A DNA stretch of 64,000 nucleotides from Exophiala sp. HKRS030 (GCA_023897205.1 JAHWDD010000001.1:1364001-1428000), one strand, 5' to 3'; counted from the first letter of the stretch, positions 45,477 through 56,826 are shown. Translations and numbers: made by a program. Notes: generated by a model not told the origin, from the letters alone.

Positions 45477-46294
45477 GATGATTTGGATTTGGATTGTGTG
45501 TCGATGGTGAATTGTTGTTGATCCATGGTTTTTGGGAAGTGCCTGCTTGATATACTTGCAAGCCTCATGGTATTTCTCATTGATCAAAATCACGCCCTTG
45601 GGTTCACGCCCTTTGCGATGTTAAGTGCAGATGTTCATCATTCTCAGCTGGACCCTGTGGCTTGAACCACCGCAAGTCTGAAATGTGATTGGTGTGAGCG
45701 TATTCCCATACCTGATACAGCATCACAAGGCTGAGAAGAAGCCATGTTCATTTGCCAGCCTCGACTTCATGTCCTAAGAGACGAGTAGTTCACACTGTGA
45801 ACCTGACCACAGCGGCACTCTATTCTACCTTATGGCATTCGTAGACTCTATGGAACATCTTGCCAATGTCTAAAGAGATGTATTGAGCAGGTTGAATTCG
45901 AGCTATGCTGCACCGTATTCCATGGTCCACCGTAATGTCTTCTCCAGACGGTCCAGACGGTCCCTTGTAGGGAGACAGAGCAACCACTGTACAAGTTTCG
46001 TGTCGTGGCTATTTCGAGACTGCAAATTAGAACACCCCATCTAAGCTGGCACGTATCCGAGGTATACTTCTCTATTCTATGAATTGAAAGCGATCCGTTC
46101 AATCTGTCATCCTGGCTCGACCAAAGCCTCTCCTCATCCTCATCACCTCCGCCGCTCTCTTCTCCGTCATCTGTCTCGTCATCCTGGCTCCCTTCCGCAC
46201 TCCTGCCCGCCTCGGTTCCATCTTGAACCAAATAAGGCCGTTCAGACCGGCGACGACATCTTCCAGTCCATTTAGACCTGTCACGACATCCGCC
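45477..46294. other. region between the hydrolase and the M3 peptidase, including an in-frame upstream extension
   Basis: No separate gene is seen. From 46088 to 46294 the peptidase frame stays open and encodes a hydrophobic and then Arg/Pro-rich stretch without an ATG. A 9 bp direct duplication (CCAGACGGT) lies near 45946. Confidence 0.4.
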
Positions 46295-48535
46295 ATGACT
46301 TCGGCCAAGTTTCGTAAGCCGCCGCAGGCACCTCCAAGTTTCACGGCCACGCCCGAGTCGGTGGTGAAGGATACAAAGGAGATGCTTGCGGAGTCCAAGA
46401 AGGTCACAGATGACATTGTTGCTCAGATTGCAGAGAAGGACGCCACCTTCCAGAATGTACTGCTGCCAATGGCACATGACGAGAACCTGCAGACCTTGAA
46501 AGCGCACATACTTGGCTTCTACCAATCTGTCTCCACCGACCAGGCACTGCGCGATGCCTCGACCGAAGCTGAAAAGCTCATGGATGACTACAGCATCGAG
46601 GCTGCCATGCGGGAGGACGTCTTCAAGCTTGTGGACGCTGCGCTCAAGAAGGCGGACAAGTTGGACCCTGAATCGCAGAGACTCCTCGAAAAGGAACACA
46701 AGGCATTCGTTCGCAACGGGTTGAATATCCCAGCTGGCCCGAAACGTGATCGATTCAAGGAGATCAAGAAGAGACTTAGTCAGCTCGGAATTGCTTTCTC
46801 CAAGAATCTGAACGAAGAGAAGGGCGGGATGTGGTTCACTGCTCAAGAGCTGGACGGTGTCCCCGAAGATGTTCTGTCTCTCTTGAAAAAGGAGGGAGAC
46901 AAGTACTGGTTGACGTTCAAGTACCCAGACCTCTTTCCGACCCTCAAATACGCCACGAACAGTGAGACCCGACAAAAAGTCTTCGTGTCGAATGAGAACA
47001 AATGCAACCAGAACGTTCCACTCTTCCAGGAGGCAATCTTGCTTAGAGACGAAGCTGCTCGACTACTGGGATATCCAAACCACGCTGCTTTCAGGATTGA
47101 GGACAAGATGGCGAAGACTCCCAAAACCGTTGACGATTTTCTCCATGATCTACGCCAGAGGCTGAGCCAGGGAGGACTCGACGAAATCGAGACGCTGAAG
47201 AAGATGAAGAAAGCCGATCTTGAATCTCGAGGCGAGAAATTTGATGGTCGCTACTATCTCTGGGATCATAGGTTCTACGACCGAATGATGGAAGAGAAAG
47301 ATTATCAGCTCGATCAACAGTTGATCTCGGAATACTTCCCATTGCAGACCACAATCCGAGGTATGCTCGAGATTTTTGAACAACTTTTCGGTCTTGTCTT
47401 TGTCGAGGTTGTTGGAAAAGACCGGGACAGTATCTCTCCCTCCGGCAAAGGCGATGATATTGTGTGGCATGAAGAAGTCCAGGTATTTAGTGTGTGGGAT
47501 GATGAAGGTGAAGGTGGTGGATTTGTCGGATACCTTTACCTAGATCTCTTCCCACGCAATGGCAAGTACGGACACGCAGCAAACTTCAATTTGCAACCAG
47601 GGTTTATCCACACGAACGGTACGAGAAGATATCCTGCAACAGCACTGGTTTGCAACTTTTCCAAGCCTACGGCAAAGAAACCTAGTCTGCTCAAGCACGA
47701 TGAAGTCACCACGTTATTCCACGAGCTCGGTCACGGTATTCACGATCTCGTTTCTCGGACCACTTATTCGCGTTTCCATGGAACCAACACCGTTAGAGAC
47801 TTTGTCGAAGCACCAAGTCAGATGCTCGAGAACTGGTGCTGGACTCCATCACAGCTGCGGGCCTTGAGTAGACACTATTCCACGTTGTCGCCAGAATATT
47901 ACGAATCTTGGAAGGAGGCTTCGGGTTCAAAAACCACAAAGCCCGAGGAGCGAATTCCTGACGACCTGATCCAAAAGTTGATCAAGACCAAGAACCTCAA
48001 CGGAGCACTATTCAACCTTCGACAACTTCATTTTGGTATCTTCGACATGACCATCCACGAGCCTCACGACCACGCCAGTCTAGAAGCCATGGACATTTCC
48101 GAAACCTACAACGCCTTGCGCAAGGACATCAGCAAGATTGATGGACCTGAAGTTCTCGGCGGGGGCAACAAATGGGGCAACGGACAAGCCACTTTTGGAC
48201 ATTTGATGGGTGGTTACGATGCAGGTAAGTTTTTCTTTTGGGTTGTGTTTTTTTTGGTTGGCATTCATGGGTCACTGACGTGAGTATGTACAGGTTACTA
48301 TGGTTACCTCAGCTCTCAAGTCTACTCTACAGACATGTTTTATAGTGTCTTTAGAAAGAACCCGATGGATCCCAAGGAGGGTCGCCGGTACCGACACACG
48401 GTGCTCGAAAAGGGAGGCAGCCAGGACGAGATGAAGACGCTGATTGAGTTCTTGGGCAGAGAGCCCAAGACCGACGCGTTTTATGAGGAATTGGGTCTCA
48501 CCAAAGGTACCCAGTCGGGTGCTGGGACGACGTGA
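46295..48535 (+). CDS. M3 thimet oligopeptidase / saccharolysin-like metallopeptidase, 723 aa
   Basis: Zinc endopeptidase that cleaves short peptides, similar to yeast Prd1 and mammalian thimet oligopeptidase or neurolysin. Exons are 46295-48224 and 48294-48535; the join gives GYDAGYYGYLSSQVYS. The zinc site is HELGH at residues 476-480, with the third ligand Glu in DFVEAPSQM near 505. Substrate-side residues HFGIFDMTIH and GYYGYLSSQVY are conserved. Length and both halves of the prolate helical fold are complete. The ATG at 46295 (ccgccATGA) gives the usual start MTSAKF. The frame extends upstream to 46088 with a hydrophobic segment, so a longer membrane or mitochondrial form from an unseen upstream exon is possible. 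Confidence 0.92.
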
Positions 48536-49028
48536 TGGCTGTTTGAAAGTAAAGAAAGATGCTAGATAGACAGATGTTTTCTTGTCTACCAATCTTTGCA
48601 TTCCCAGGCATGTAACAAACAATAAAGAAAGATCTTCGTTCAAATATGCAAAGACAAGCACAGAATGTATCCGATACCTGTGACCTAGCCGGCCTTCTTG
48701 GTTATGGACGGCGTATAGTCAATCGCTTCTACGGAGTACGAGCACACACCTCTCTTTATCCTCATAGCAAGGGAGTAGGATCAATAGGAAAGCGAGTACA
48801 GCCCATTATCAACGTCAACACGAAAGTAAAAAGTAAAAATAGAGGTAAAAGTACAAGTGAAAAAGGATATGCAGAGCTCTTCAACTTGAGAGCGAAGCCT
48901 GTCCTTTTTCCCTCAACCCCCCACTCTTCATCGCCTGGCCCTGATACTCGCGCAGGTTTGAAGCTTTGCTCCGCCATGCCGGCACTTGTATCTTGGTACA
49001 CCCATACACCACGGACTCATCGCTTTAC
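48536..49028. other. convergent 3' region
   Basis: Between the peptidase and the DUF7726-like gene. It is A-rich around 48820-48870. No gene is seen. Confidence 0.45.
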
Positions 49029-50129
49029 TCACATAATTTGGAGCTTGCCGAACTTGTCCTCGTAGACGTCCGGGATGCCCGGTCCAACCCAGACGCGGGT
49101 CCTGGAGGAATCTTCCAGGTCGATGCCCCCGGGGTCCCCAGGCCTTTTCCACGTCCAGACGCTTTCTGGGATTTCGGTCTGTTCTGCTTCAGTCGGAGCT
49201 TCTCGAAAAACACGTAGGCGGCGTGTAAAAGACCATGCTCTCGGCCCCCTTGCGGGGTCCGCTGGCGCCGAGGAACCTGGAAAGGGGTCTGGGCCGAATG
49301 CCTGGTTGCGGCTCCCCTCGGGGAGGGCACGGTTGATCGTGCCGATGACGCTGGCTCCCGTGGCGTGGGGCGTCTCCCGGAGGTACTTGTTGATCTTGGC
49401 CCGGACGTCGTCGCACGTGTCCATGACGGGGACGGTGTCGTCGTCCTCGCCCGTGAGTCTGATCTGGGAAACGTCATTGGCGGCTTCGACCTCTGCGATT
49501 TCTGCCCTTTTGGATTTACCGGTGGAGGAGGACGAGGTTCTGGCGCCGGCGGCGGCGGCGCCGGCGGTGTTCGTGGATGAATTGGAAGTCGAGGTGTTGG
49601 GTTTGGATTTATTTTGTCGACAAGTCTTCACTCCGGCCAGTTGACGACGTTTGAAAAACCCGGCGGCGGCAAAGTACGTGTCGCCGCCGGAACCCTTGTC
49701 CCTCCCGTTGAGTTTCATAACATGGCCACCACCACCTTGCTTGTGGGGATCACGCGACTTTCGGGATACAGGCAATGACGCAGTGAGGCAATAGTAAGAG
49801 TCAAGACTTACAATCTCCATGTCCTCAGGTAATTCGATATCATCTGGGTCGATGGTTGGTGCTCCGTCACTCTTGCGTTTTTTACCCGCCGTGGGTTTCA
49901 TCCCCGTCGAGACCTGGACAAGACAACCGAAAATCAGTACATCGACCATCACATGTAAAGGTGCGTGATATTACTTACTTGTGGCGCGATATTGACGCTC
50001 CTCTCTGCAAGAGGTCCAGCACCGCCTAGCCCTCCGGTGGTCACCCTCATGGTATCGGATGTCGTGGCGAGGTTGCTGGCGACGGCACCGAAAGGATCCG
50101 GGGGGGATGATAAAGGTTGAAGAAGACAT
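49029..50129 (-). pseudogene. DUF7726-like gene interrupted by frameshifts
   Basis: If read as a gene, the exons are 50050-49979, 49913-49812 and 49757-49029 (300 aa), all junctions in frame. Homology-like segments of the DUF7726 fungal nuclear family, however, fall in different frames. GSGGDTYFAAAGFFKRRQLAGVK and DTCDDVRAKINKYLRET are in the main frame; SRFLGASGPRKGAESMVFY is in a second frame; AAYVFFEKLRLKQNRPKSQK is in a third; VWTWKRPGDPGG and YEDKFGKLQIM return to the first. At the 5' end, a run of seven C (50100-50106 on the plus strand as G) separates MSSSTFII from PPDPFGAVASN by one base. The front half of the first DUF7726 unit also seems deleted. Either the gene is decaying or the assembly has indels in this GC-rich stretch. 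Family assignment is from memory of the motif pattern. Confidence 0.6.
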
Positions 50130-50794
50130 TTCGGGCGTGATACACAAACAGCGCGTAAAGCTCTATCATAGGTATTTACTGCTTTCGTATTGAGTTTTTG
50201 ATTCGGGCACCGAAAAAACAAGTCGAAAATCCTTGTCAAGGAGTACTACTTCGTAACCGAAATAGACCAGGGTCAGGTCAAGGGTGGGAAATGAATTGTG
50301 AGACTTCACGTCTCCTTGATACACGTTCCTCTCCTCTCGTACCCGCGTTATCAACAGATTAAACCGATTGCGGAGTTGGCGTGATTTGGGATCAAACGCC
50401 TGAGCAACGACGAGTACACGTACTGGATGGGTTTTTTTGGCAGGTGGGAAGTATAAGAGGCGCGAGGTCGATGAGAGCCTTGGTGCAGAGCGAGTCAATG
50501 TACTCAGAGCGAAATGATCACAACCAAAAAATATGGGTATATGATCGTGAACGAAGTTGACTAGGTAGTGAAGATATGAAATGACCGGGTAGATATAGTT
50601 CGTTGTGCTCAGTGGCGCTCAGCCTCATCACCACTGACCACAGCTGATCACTGAGACCACTCGGCTGATCTGTCATTCGAATTCATCAATCCCTCTTTCC
50701 TCTGAGCCATGATCAAAGAAGCAATCGCTTTGTTGAAGTGTCTGACCCTCGAGCCAAGGATTGCAAAGACTCCAGCCCGTCGCGTCCGTCGTCG
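50130..50794. other. intergenic upstream of the DUF7726-like gene
   Basis: No coding signal. It includes the promoter of the DUF7726-like gene and the 3' flank of the Zn2Cys6 regulator. Confidence 0.45.
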
Positions 50795-52723
50795 TCAGGG
50801 ACCGCGCGCGGGGCTGCGGCCCTGAGCCGCCACGCTCTGTATGCTGGTGGCGAGTGTGTGGACGACCGACTTTATAGATCTGATGCTCGGCAAAGTCGAG
50901 GGAAAAGACTCGATAACAGCGTGAGCACGCTTGAGGGAATTCAGCGCGTGTGGCACCTCCGAGTTGAGTGGGTTTGCGTAGACATGGGCCACGATCGTTA
51001 GGGTTGCGTTCCAGAGAGGCTGCAGGATCTCTGACCATCCATAGAAGATCTCAGAGGTGGAACACACGGTGAAGACGATGTCGACGACCGTGTTTGCATG
51101 GTGCAGAGCACCGTTGGCGTGGGTGTCCGTCTGCGATTGCCAAAAGTCCAAACCTGGCGCACTCATTATACCGCTGGGGTTGACGGACGAGGGTTGGTAG
51201 CGAAGACGGATGAAAGAACGTTGAATCAAGACATGAGCGTCTCGATAGTGCAGCTCCAAGAGCACCCTTTGTCTCTGAAGCCAAACAGGGTGGGTTAGGC
51301 TACCATCAAAGTCGAGCCCCTCGGCATCGTCGGAGGCGTTTCTAACCTGGCCCAGTCGCAGAAATGAAGGCAGCTGACTGTGCCAAGCATCGAGGTCTCG
51401 AAGTGAGGACGAGAGTTTGAAGGTGTGACGTTCAAGAGTGTTCGGGTTATTGCTGTCGTCTTCGTCCAAGTCCGCGGACGAGAAGCACGCTGTAATGTCG
51501 GACACAACGGCCACGAGTCTGAAGAGCCACATTGTGTACATGTAAGGACTCACAGGCCCTTCATGATGGCTGGAGGGAGAGAAATAGCTCACAAGATCAT
51601 GCTCTGTGGGTGTTGGACATCTTGCGACGGCCTTCGCGCTGGCGCCGGGCACGTCAAGCTGTAGTGAGCACTGGAGATCTAGAGAAAGGATCGTCCACCA
51701 CAGTTGCATGCGAGCGGTTTTTTCAAACTCGGGGAGATGACTGGGGGGCAGTCGGTGGATCTTCGCAACGTAGGCCTTGCGGATGGCTACACCAAGCAAA
51801 ATATAAGCATCCTGGAAAGCATTGCCTTTCATGAGGTATGTGGCCATCAGCGCATGGCATCGTAGGGTTTCCAAGGTCACATTCGTGTTCATATTCATGC
51901 ACTCACGACAACGGTTGAAATATTCCAAACCAGGCCAGGTAGCGTCGGGCGAGGGCACTGCGTCCTGCGACTGTGGAGAAGGCGGCTGCCGGAGTCCTAA
52001 TATGCGTCCGGCAAGGCCGGTGGTGTGGCTTTGCTGTATTCCAAGTGCGAGTATGATATCCACCAAGGCGTTCCTCGTCGAATATCCATCAGAGATGCTG
52101 CCGTGTGACGGAAGGGCATCGAGGTCTACAAAGTCAGTCTCGCTTATTAATTGTAGAAGAGGGTGACAGGTGTCCCGGAAAAGCCTGAGATAGTAACTCC
52201 GTTGTGTCTTCGGCAACGCATTCAGCACAGGAGGCCGCCCCGGCGAAGGAACGGCGGCATGTGGGATGTGAGGGAAGACGCAGCGTGCGGAGGAGGCTGA
52301 GCGACGTGAAAACGCCGAATCTTCGCCAGCAAAAAAGCCACGGATGTGAGCAAGATCAAAAATCTCGTCTGGGACCCCGTATGGCGGCCTGTTGTCGGCG
52401 GCAGAGCCGCTGGGACTGGCATTTTCACAACGGTCGGAGCCCGAACGCCGGTCACTACCGTTGTTCGTCTGAGGCGAGCTGCAGGCCCCGTAAGAAACAA
52501 TGCACCTGGCCTTGCTACTCACGCACCGCCCGCAAGGCTTCTGCTCGCTACACTTGATCCGGTGCAGCCGGCAGCGCTCACACGCTCTGATGGACTTCTT
52601 GCGTTTGGCCAAAGAGAGGACTTTGTGAGCAGGACTAGCAGGATTCTTCTCCTGATTCTTCTGAATTGCAGCTTTGGTCTGGCGACGTGTCTTCCCGGGC
52701 GTGACGGAGAATCGGTGAAACAT
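50795..52723 (-). CDS. Zn2Cys6 transcription factor, 642 aa
   Basis: Single exon. The zinc cluster has Cys48, Cys51, Cys58, Cys64, Cys67 and Cys74 (RACERCRLHRIKC), preceded by a basic N-terminus (KTRRQTKAAIQKNQEK). The fungal_trans domain covers the middle, with LRCHALMATYLMKGNAFQDAYILLGVAIRKAYV and ARMQLWWTILSLDLQCSLQLDVPG. The start is the first in-frame ATG, 52723; the frame extends further 5' through a GTG. It lies directly upstream, on the same strand, of the DHA1 exporter and 2.7 kb from a nitroreductase, so a local regulator of detoxification or a metabolite is possible. This is inference; there is no known ortholog in my reading. Confidence 0.88.
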   Translation of the reverse strand: MFHRFSVTPGKTRRQTKAAIQKNQEKNPASPAHKVLSLAKRKKSIRACERCRLHRIKCSEQKPCGRCVSSKARCIVSYGACSSPQTNNGSDRRSGSDRCENASPSGSAADNRPPYGVPDEIFDLAHIRGFFAGEDSAFSRRSASSARCVFPHIPHAAVPSPGRPPVLNALPKTQRSYYLRLFRDTCHPLLQLISETDFVDLDALPSHGSISDGYSTRNALVDIILALGIQQSHTTGLAGRILGLRQPPSPQSQDAVPSPDATWPGLEYFNRCRECMNMNTNVTLETLRCHALMATYLMKGNAFQDAYILLGVAIRKAYVAKIHRLPPSHLPEFEKTARMQLWWTILSLDLQCSLQLDVPGASAKAVARCPTPTEHDLVSYFSPSSHHEGPVSPYMYTMWLFRLVAVVSDITACFSSADLDEDDSNNPNTLERHTFKLSSSLRDLDAWHSQLPSFLRLGQVRNASDDAEGLDFDGSLTHPVWLQRQRVLLELHYRDAHVLIQRSFIRLRYQPSSVNPSGIMSAPGLDFWQSQTDTHANGALHHANTVVDIVFTVCSTSEIFYGWSEILQPLWNATLTIVAHVYANPLNSEVPHALNSLKRAHAVIESFPSTLPSIRSIKSVVHTLATSIQSVAAQGRSPARGP

Positions 52724-53260
52724 GGAGGCTGTTGTATGGAAGATTCGTAGCGAATCCCTCGCCGTGTCTAGAATAATTTGGAAGTGAAGCCATGGATTAG
52801 CCTGCACGCGATGGACTGAGGATGATGGGAGGATAAATTGCCAACCCTTTAGGTATTGACGTTGTTGCGGTCGCTGATAAATGCGACATTTGTCCCACTT
52901 ATCGTAGGCTTATCTAGACCGGTGGGTCCGCGAATCCTTACCACTATTGTAGCACAGGGCAGCCGAGTCGGGGACCTCTTCAGCTTATAAATGAAAACGA
53001 TTGCCTTTATGGTACTTCTGAGCTATAAGAATTATTAGGAATTTTCTACACGTTGCATAGTGCACCGCGACGAGATCGGTATTGGTATCTCAGCCAACTC
53101 GCGAGCCAAATCACATGTTAGATGAGCCTTTGCATTCTTTGTCAAGCCAATGCCTCATGGCACTTGCTCGGTTTCATTTTATTGGCCTCCTTCATAGTTT
53201 CTAGAGATAATAGAGAATCAATGATATCGTCTCATGAAGTCTGTCAGTCCATCGATCGGT
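52724..53260. other. intergenic between the Zn2Cys6 regulator and the DHA1 exporter
   Basis: A/T-rich towards 53030. Holds the promoter of the regulator and the 3' flank of the exporter. Nothing else is seen. Confidence 0.45.
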
Positions 53261-54826
53261 TCAGTCGCTCGTACCCACAGCGAGCTCTGTCCGCCGGTCC
53301 CTGCTCATTCTAGGAGACTCGTCATTCGCAGCCTTCTCCTCGTCGGTAGGCGGGCGTGGTGTCTCCTCTCCCGATGCAAACTTGGATCGTGCCCGAATCA
53401 CGGCCCCATACCTATAAAAGACGAAGGGGATAGGCATTAGCAGCACAGCCATACCCCCGATGAGTGACCCAGCACCGCCCACGCCGAGTGCATCGAACAT
53501 GTACTGTGTGAAGAGCGGCGAGGCTGCAGCACAGGCCGAGCGCAGGACTGTATTCGCTGCGACTGCAGATGCGGCGTACATCAGATACGAGTCCATGATA
53601 TAGTTGATGAAAACGATGAAGATGAGCACGATGGACGTTGCGAGGAATGTGCCCGCCACCGTCGGGACAGCCCAATGAACTGAATTGTACTCTGCTGTCC
53701 AAGCGAACCAGAATATAGTCACTGCGAACATGACCCCACCGACCATCGCCCCGGGAAGGCGGTCCTCTGGAACTGGCTTGCGGGCTCGGGGTTTCCTGGC
53801 CTGTACCTGGCCATAGACGAACAGTGCGAGGCCGCCAATACACGCTCCGATGACGGTCCCGATCAATGGCAATTCACCAACGCCAGTGTTCCAGCCTCGC
53901 TTCTGCTGGAAAACAATGGGGTAAATGCTGAACAGCATGTACAGAAGCGTATATACTATGGCATAGTAGATGGCGACGAAGAAACTGATTGGATCGAAAA
54001 GCAGTCTCCAAGGCCTGGTCAACGCGACTTTGAAAATCCCTCCCAGTGTACGATCGGAAACTTCAACCGGTGCTAGGACGCCCTCTTTGCCGGGTGCTTT
54101 GCGTATGCGTCGAGCCTTGTCACGCAAGACCATCATCGGGAGGGTCTCGGGGAGACTGACAAGCATGATCTCGGTGGCCCCCGCCATCCAGAGGAGAACG
54201 TAAAAGGTCCAACGCCATGTCTCCTTTAGTTGAAGGAACCCACTGACGACCGGTCCCAAAGCAGGTCCAACAAACGTCGCCGTTGCAAATAAAATCATGA
54301 CGTTTCCACGCTTTTCAGGCCCCCAGATATCTGCAATAACGCCAGGTGCATTTGTCAAGGCAGCACTGGCGGCGGTGCCAGTCAAGAAGCGACCGATCAA
54401 GAGCCCGGCGAAATTGGGTGTAAACGCGCAGAGAAATCCAAAGGCGAGATAGAAGGTGAAGGAGATGTAAAAGATCCAGCGGCGGCCGTAGAATTCAGAC
54501 AATGGCGCCCAAAAGAGTGGACCGGCGCAGTATCCCAGGAGGAAGAGCGTGGTGACGAGGCCGGCGGCCTCCACAGAGACATGGAGATCATCACTGACGC
54601 CTTGGAGGGAGCCGGTGGGCGCAGAAGAAGAGAAAGTAGCGTTCATCACCAAGGATATGGCAACGGCGGTGATGTAGCATTTGCGTCCGAATGCGTAATT
54701 CATCGGGTTTTCAGGGTCGTCTGGTCCGAACTGCAGATGACCATCTTCATCGAAGAAAAGCTGCTCATTCTGTCCTCTGCGAGATGTAGAGTTCGGCGCA
54801 TTGAAAGTACGCTTCACGAAATCCAT
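53261..54826 (-). CDS. MFS transporter, DHA1 drug:H+ antiporter type, 521 aa
   Basis: Plasma-membrane exporter of 12 helices. Single exon, start at the ATG at 54826 (MDFVKRTFNAPNS); a further in-frame ATG at 54958 gives 44 more residues and is possible. The N-terminus has the PENPMNYAFGRKCYITAVAI entry helix typical of the polyamine/multidrug branch. The signature motif after TM2 appears as GPLFWAPLSEFYGRRWIFY. The second motif region reads ADIWGPEKRGNVMILFATATFVGPALGPVVSGFL. The central loop is charged (KARRIRKAPGKEG) and the tail is hydrophilic. Family members export drugs, polyamines or fungal metabolites. It is flanked by a Zn2Cys6 regulator and, divergently, a nitroreductase. Confidence 0.92.
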   Translation of the reverse strand: MDFVKRTFNAPNSTSRRGQNEQLFFDEDGHLQFGPDDPENPMNYAFGRKCYITAVAISLVMNATFSSSAPTGSLQGVSDDLHVSVEAAGLVTTLFLLGYCAGPLFWAPLSEFYGRRWIFYISFTFYLAFGFLCAFTPNFAGLLIGRFLTGTAASAALTNAPGVIADIWGPEKRGNVMILFATATFVGPALGPVVSGFLQLKETWRWTFYVLLWMAGATEIMLVSLPETLPMMVLRDKARRIRKAPGKEGVLAPVEVSDRTLGGIFKVALTRPWRLLFDPISFFVAIYYAIVYTLLYMLFSIYPIVFQQKRGWNTGVGELPLIGTVIGACIGGLALFVYGQVQARKPRARKPVPEDRLPGAMVGGVMFAVTIFWFAWTAEYNSVHWAVPTVAGTFLATSIVLIFIVFINYIMDSYLMYAASAVAANTVLRSACAAASPLFTQYMFDALGVGGAGSLIGGMAVLLMPIPFVFYRYGAVIRARSKFASGEETPRPPTDEEKAANDESPRMSRDRRTELAVGTSD

Positions 54827-55432
54827 TGCTCCTTCGTGCTCTTCGTCGAAAGAGGTTTGGATGTCGAACGTGGTTGTAGCAGGTATGTTCAGTTGCCCAC
54901 GTGCAGGCCTGTGCCCGTCATATATAAGCCATACCCGCGGCGACAACAGATTTTCCATGCACGCGATTACATGATCCGTGGTTTCGAAACCGAGTCTACG
55001 AGCATGCGCATACAATCAAACTTCCGCTTTGAGTATTCCGAGAGCAAAATTGCCGAAAGGGGTAATTCTACCATCAAGTCATTTGTCAGGTGGGTCCATA
55101 TTCACAATCAGAGCTTTCGTCGATATCCTTCTAAGATAACCGGCATGACTGCACTCTGGCCATGTAGCTATGTGCTGACGAATGCCGTGTATTGTCTTCC
55201 AGGTGCGAGTCACCTCAGGGATACTATCGTAGAGGACGTATCTGTCACACGCCAATCCCACTTATGCTACGTAGGATGCGTATATATGCGTAAAGCTCTC
55301 CTGCCAGCTCATCTAAATTTCATCTTTTTGCCTCCATCTGTTTCATTCAATCCCGTTCCATTCTTGCTGGAAAGATTCGCAGTCGCAAACTCGTTCAACT
55401 CATCAAGTACCAGCTTTTCCAACGGGCCGACA
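54827..55432. promoter_or_regulatory. bidirectional promoter, DHA1 exporter / nitroreductase
   Basis: 606 bp between the divergent starts, well placed for co-regulation of the two genes. The open frame that crosses it (from 54581) is antisense to the exporter and not counted as coding upstream of 55433. No specific operator is assigned. Confidence 0.4.
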
Positions 55433-56185
55433 ATGACAAGTCCAACCCCTGTCCGAATCGGCCCAGACTCGAGTTCGACATTTCTCGATGCGATAAAGTA
55501 CCGTCGTACTATATATGGCGTTACCGACAACGTTTCGGTGTCGGATGGTCGCATTATCGAGATTGTCAACGAAGTCATTCAAACCATTCCTTCGTCATGG
55601 AACATGCAGAGTACCCGCATTGTCGTCACTCTCGGGGCGGCGCACAAGAAGTTCTGGGATGCCGTTATCAATGCTGCGAGGCCGTTTGTTCTCGAAACCA
55701 AAGGCGAGAGTGATTGGAAGCGTAACGAGGATCGTTTCAACTCGTTCAAAGCTGCCTACGGTACAGTACGTGCATTCCCACCTGTCCCAGGAGCGGCAAA
55801 TGCAGGATACTTCTTGCTCAGGTCTCTCCCAGCGTGCGTCGCTAATTCTATTTGACAGATCTCCCTCTTCGAAGACCATACATCTATCGAGAACCTACAC
55901 GGGAGGTTCTCCCAATTCCCTATAACGGTCTTCGAGACCTTCGCCGAGCATTCGAATGCCATGCATCAAATCGCGCTCTGGACTGCCCTTGAACTCGAAG
56001 GCCTTGGTGCTAGCCTGCAGCACTCGCATTTTGTGCCTGGCGTAGAGGACGGGATCAGATCAACATTCGATATTCCGCCCACATGGTCGGTCAAGGCAGA
56101 AATCGTGTTTGGCGCCCTCGCAGGCGATAGGCCGACCAAACCTGAGAAGAAGCCCGTCTCCACTACCGTCAAGGTCTTCCATTGA
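55433..56185 (+). CDS. nitroreductase family flavoprotein, 219 aa
   Basis: Exons are 55433-55765 and 55859-56185, joined as AAYGTISLFEDH. FMN-dependent NAD(P)H oxidoreductase fold of the nitroreductase/HBN1-like type. Visible landmarks are YRRTIYGVTDNVSVSD at the FMN-phosphate region, PSSWNMQSTRIVV (the usual PSSFNxQS signature), and the C-terminal ALELEGLGASLQHSH, which contacts FMN. The length fits the compact fungal branch related to yeast Hbn1/Frm2, involved in oxidative and lipid stress. No signal peptide. The 5' frame is open for a further 150 bp with hydrophobic residues, but the ATG at 55433 best fits the family start. Confidence 0.9.
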
Positions 56186-56826
56186 CACTGTCGAGTGGAA
56201 ATTCGACGGTCCCTGCGACGTGCTTCGTCTCGATCGGCTGCAGATTGAGGGCCATGCTCGACGGATGCCCTTGAAAGAGACGCGACACCGAACAGGAGAT
56301 CTGTATCTAGGTATCATACGAGGAGATAGAGACTGATTAGGGAGTATCAACAGTATGCCAAGTACCGTGTATAAACATTTCTTCAATATAGGGCTTCGCC
56401 ATGATGAACGGGAAGTCAACAATTCCAGGAGCATGGGAAACGGGTTACCGAGGAACTTTCGTATTTCGGCATCGAGTAGTGACAATACCTATCGTTGCAG
56501 TCCTTAATGAGAAACTGGCTGTCCCATGAGAAGCTGTTGAACACTCACCTGGAATTGTAAGAGTAGGCCTTGAACTGATCGCAGAGTGACCGTAATTTGG
56601 GGCTGAACGACTGATCACGTGGATGTGCCTGCTTAGTCACGACGATGTTCTTCAGGGGCAGTTTGTGCATACGAGGCAACACACTTCAATTTTGTTCAGC
56701 ACATACTTGGAAAACCAAAAACATTTCCATACGCCACCATTGGCAATACTCTTGCCGTGAGTTTTGCACAACCTTTTCCTCAGACGAATACCCTTGCAAA
56801 CTATAGCCTTGTTCACTATTCCTCCA
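56186..56826. other. convergent 3' region, nitroreductase / sugar transporter
   Basis: Lies between two stops; no coding signal of note. Confidence 0.45.

Noticed and set aside
45848..46975. 375-codon minus-strand ORF
   Set aside because: It mirrors the M3 peptidase codons and has no domain-like content.
54581..55855. 424-codon plus-strand ORF
   Set aside because: Its first part is antisense to the DHA1 exporter and only the part from 55433 belongs to the nitroreductase; the long frame is a chance opening.
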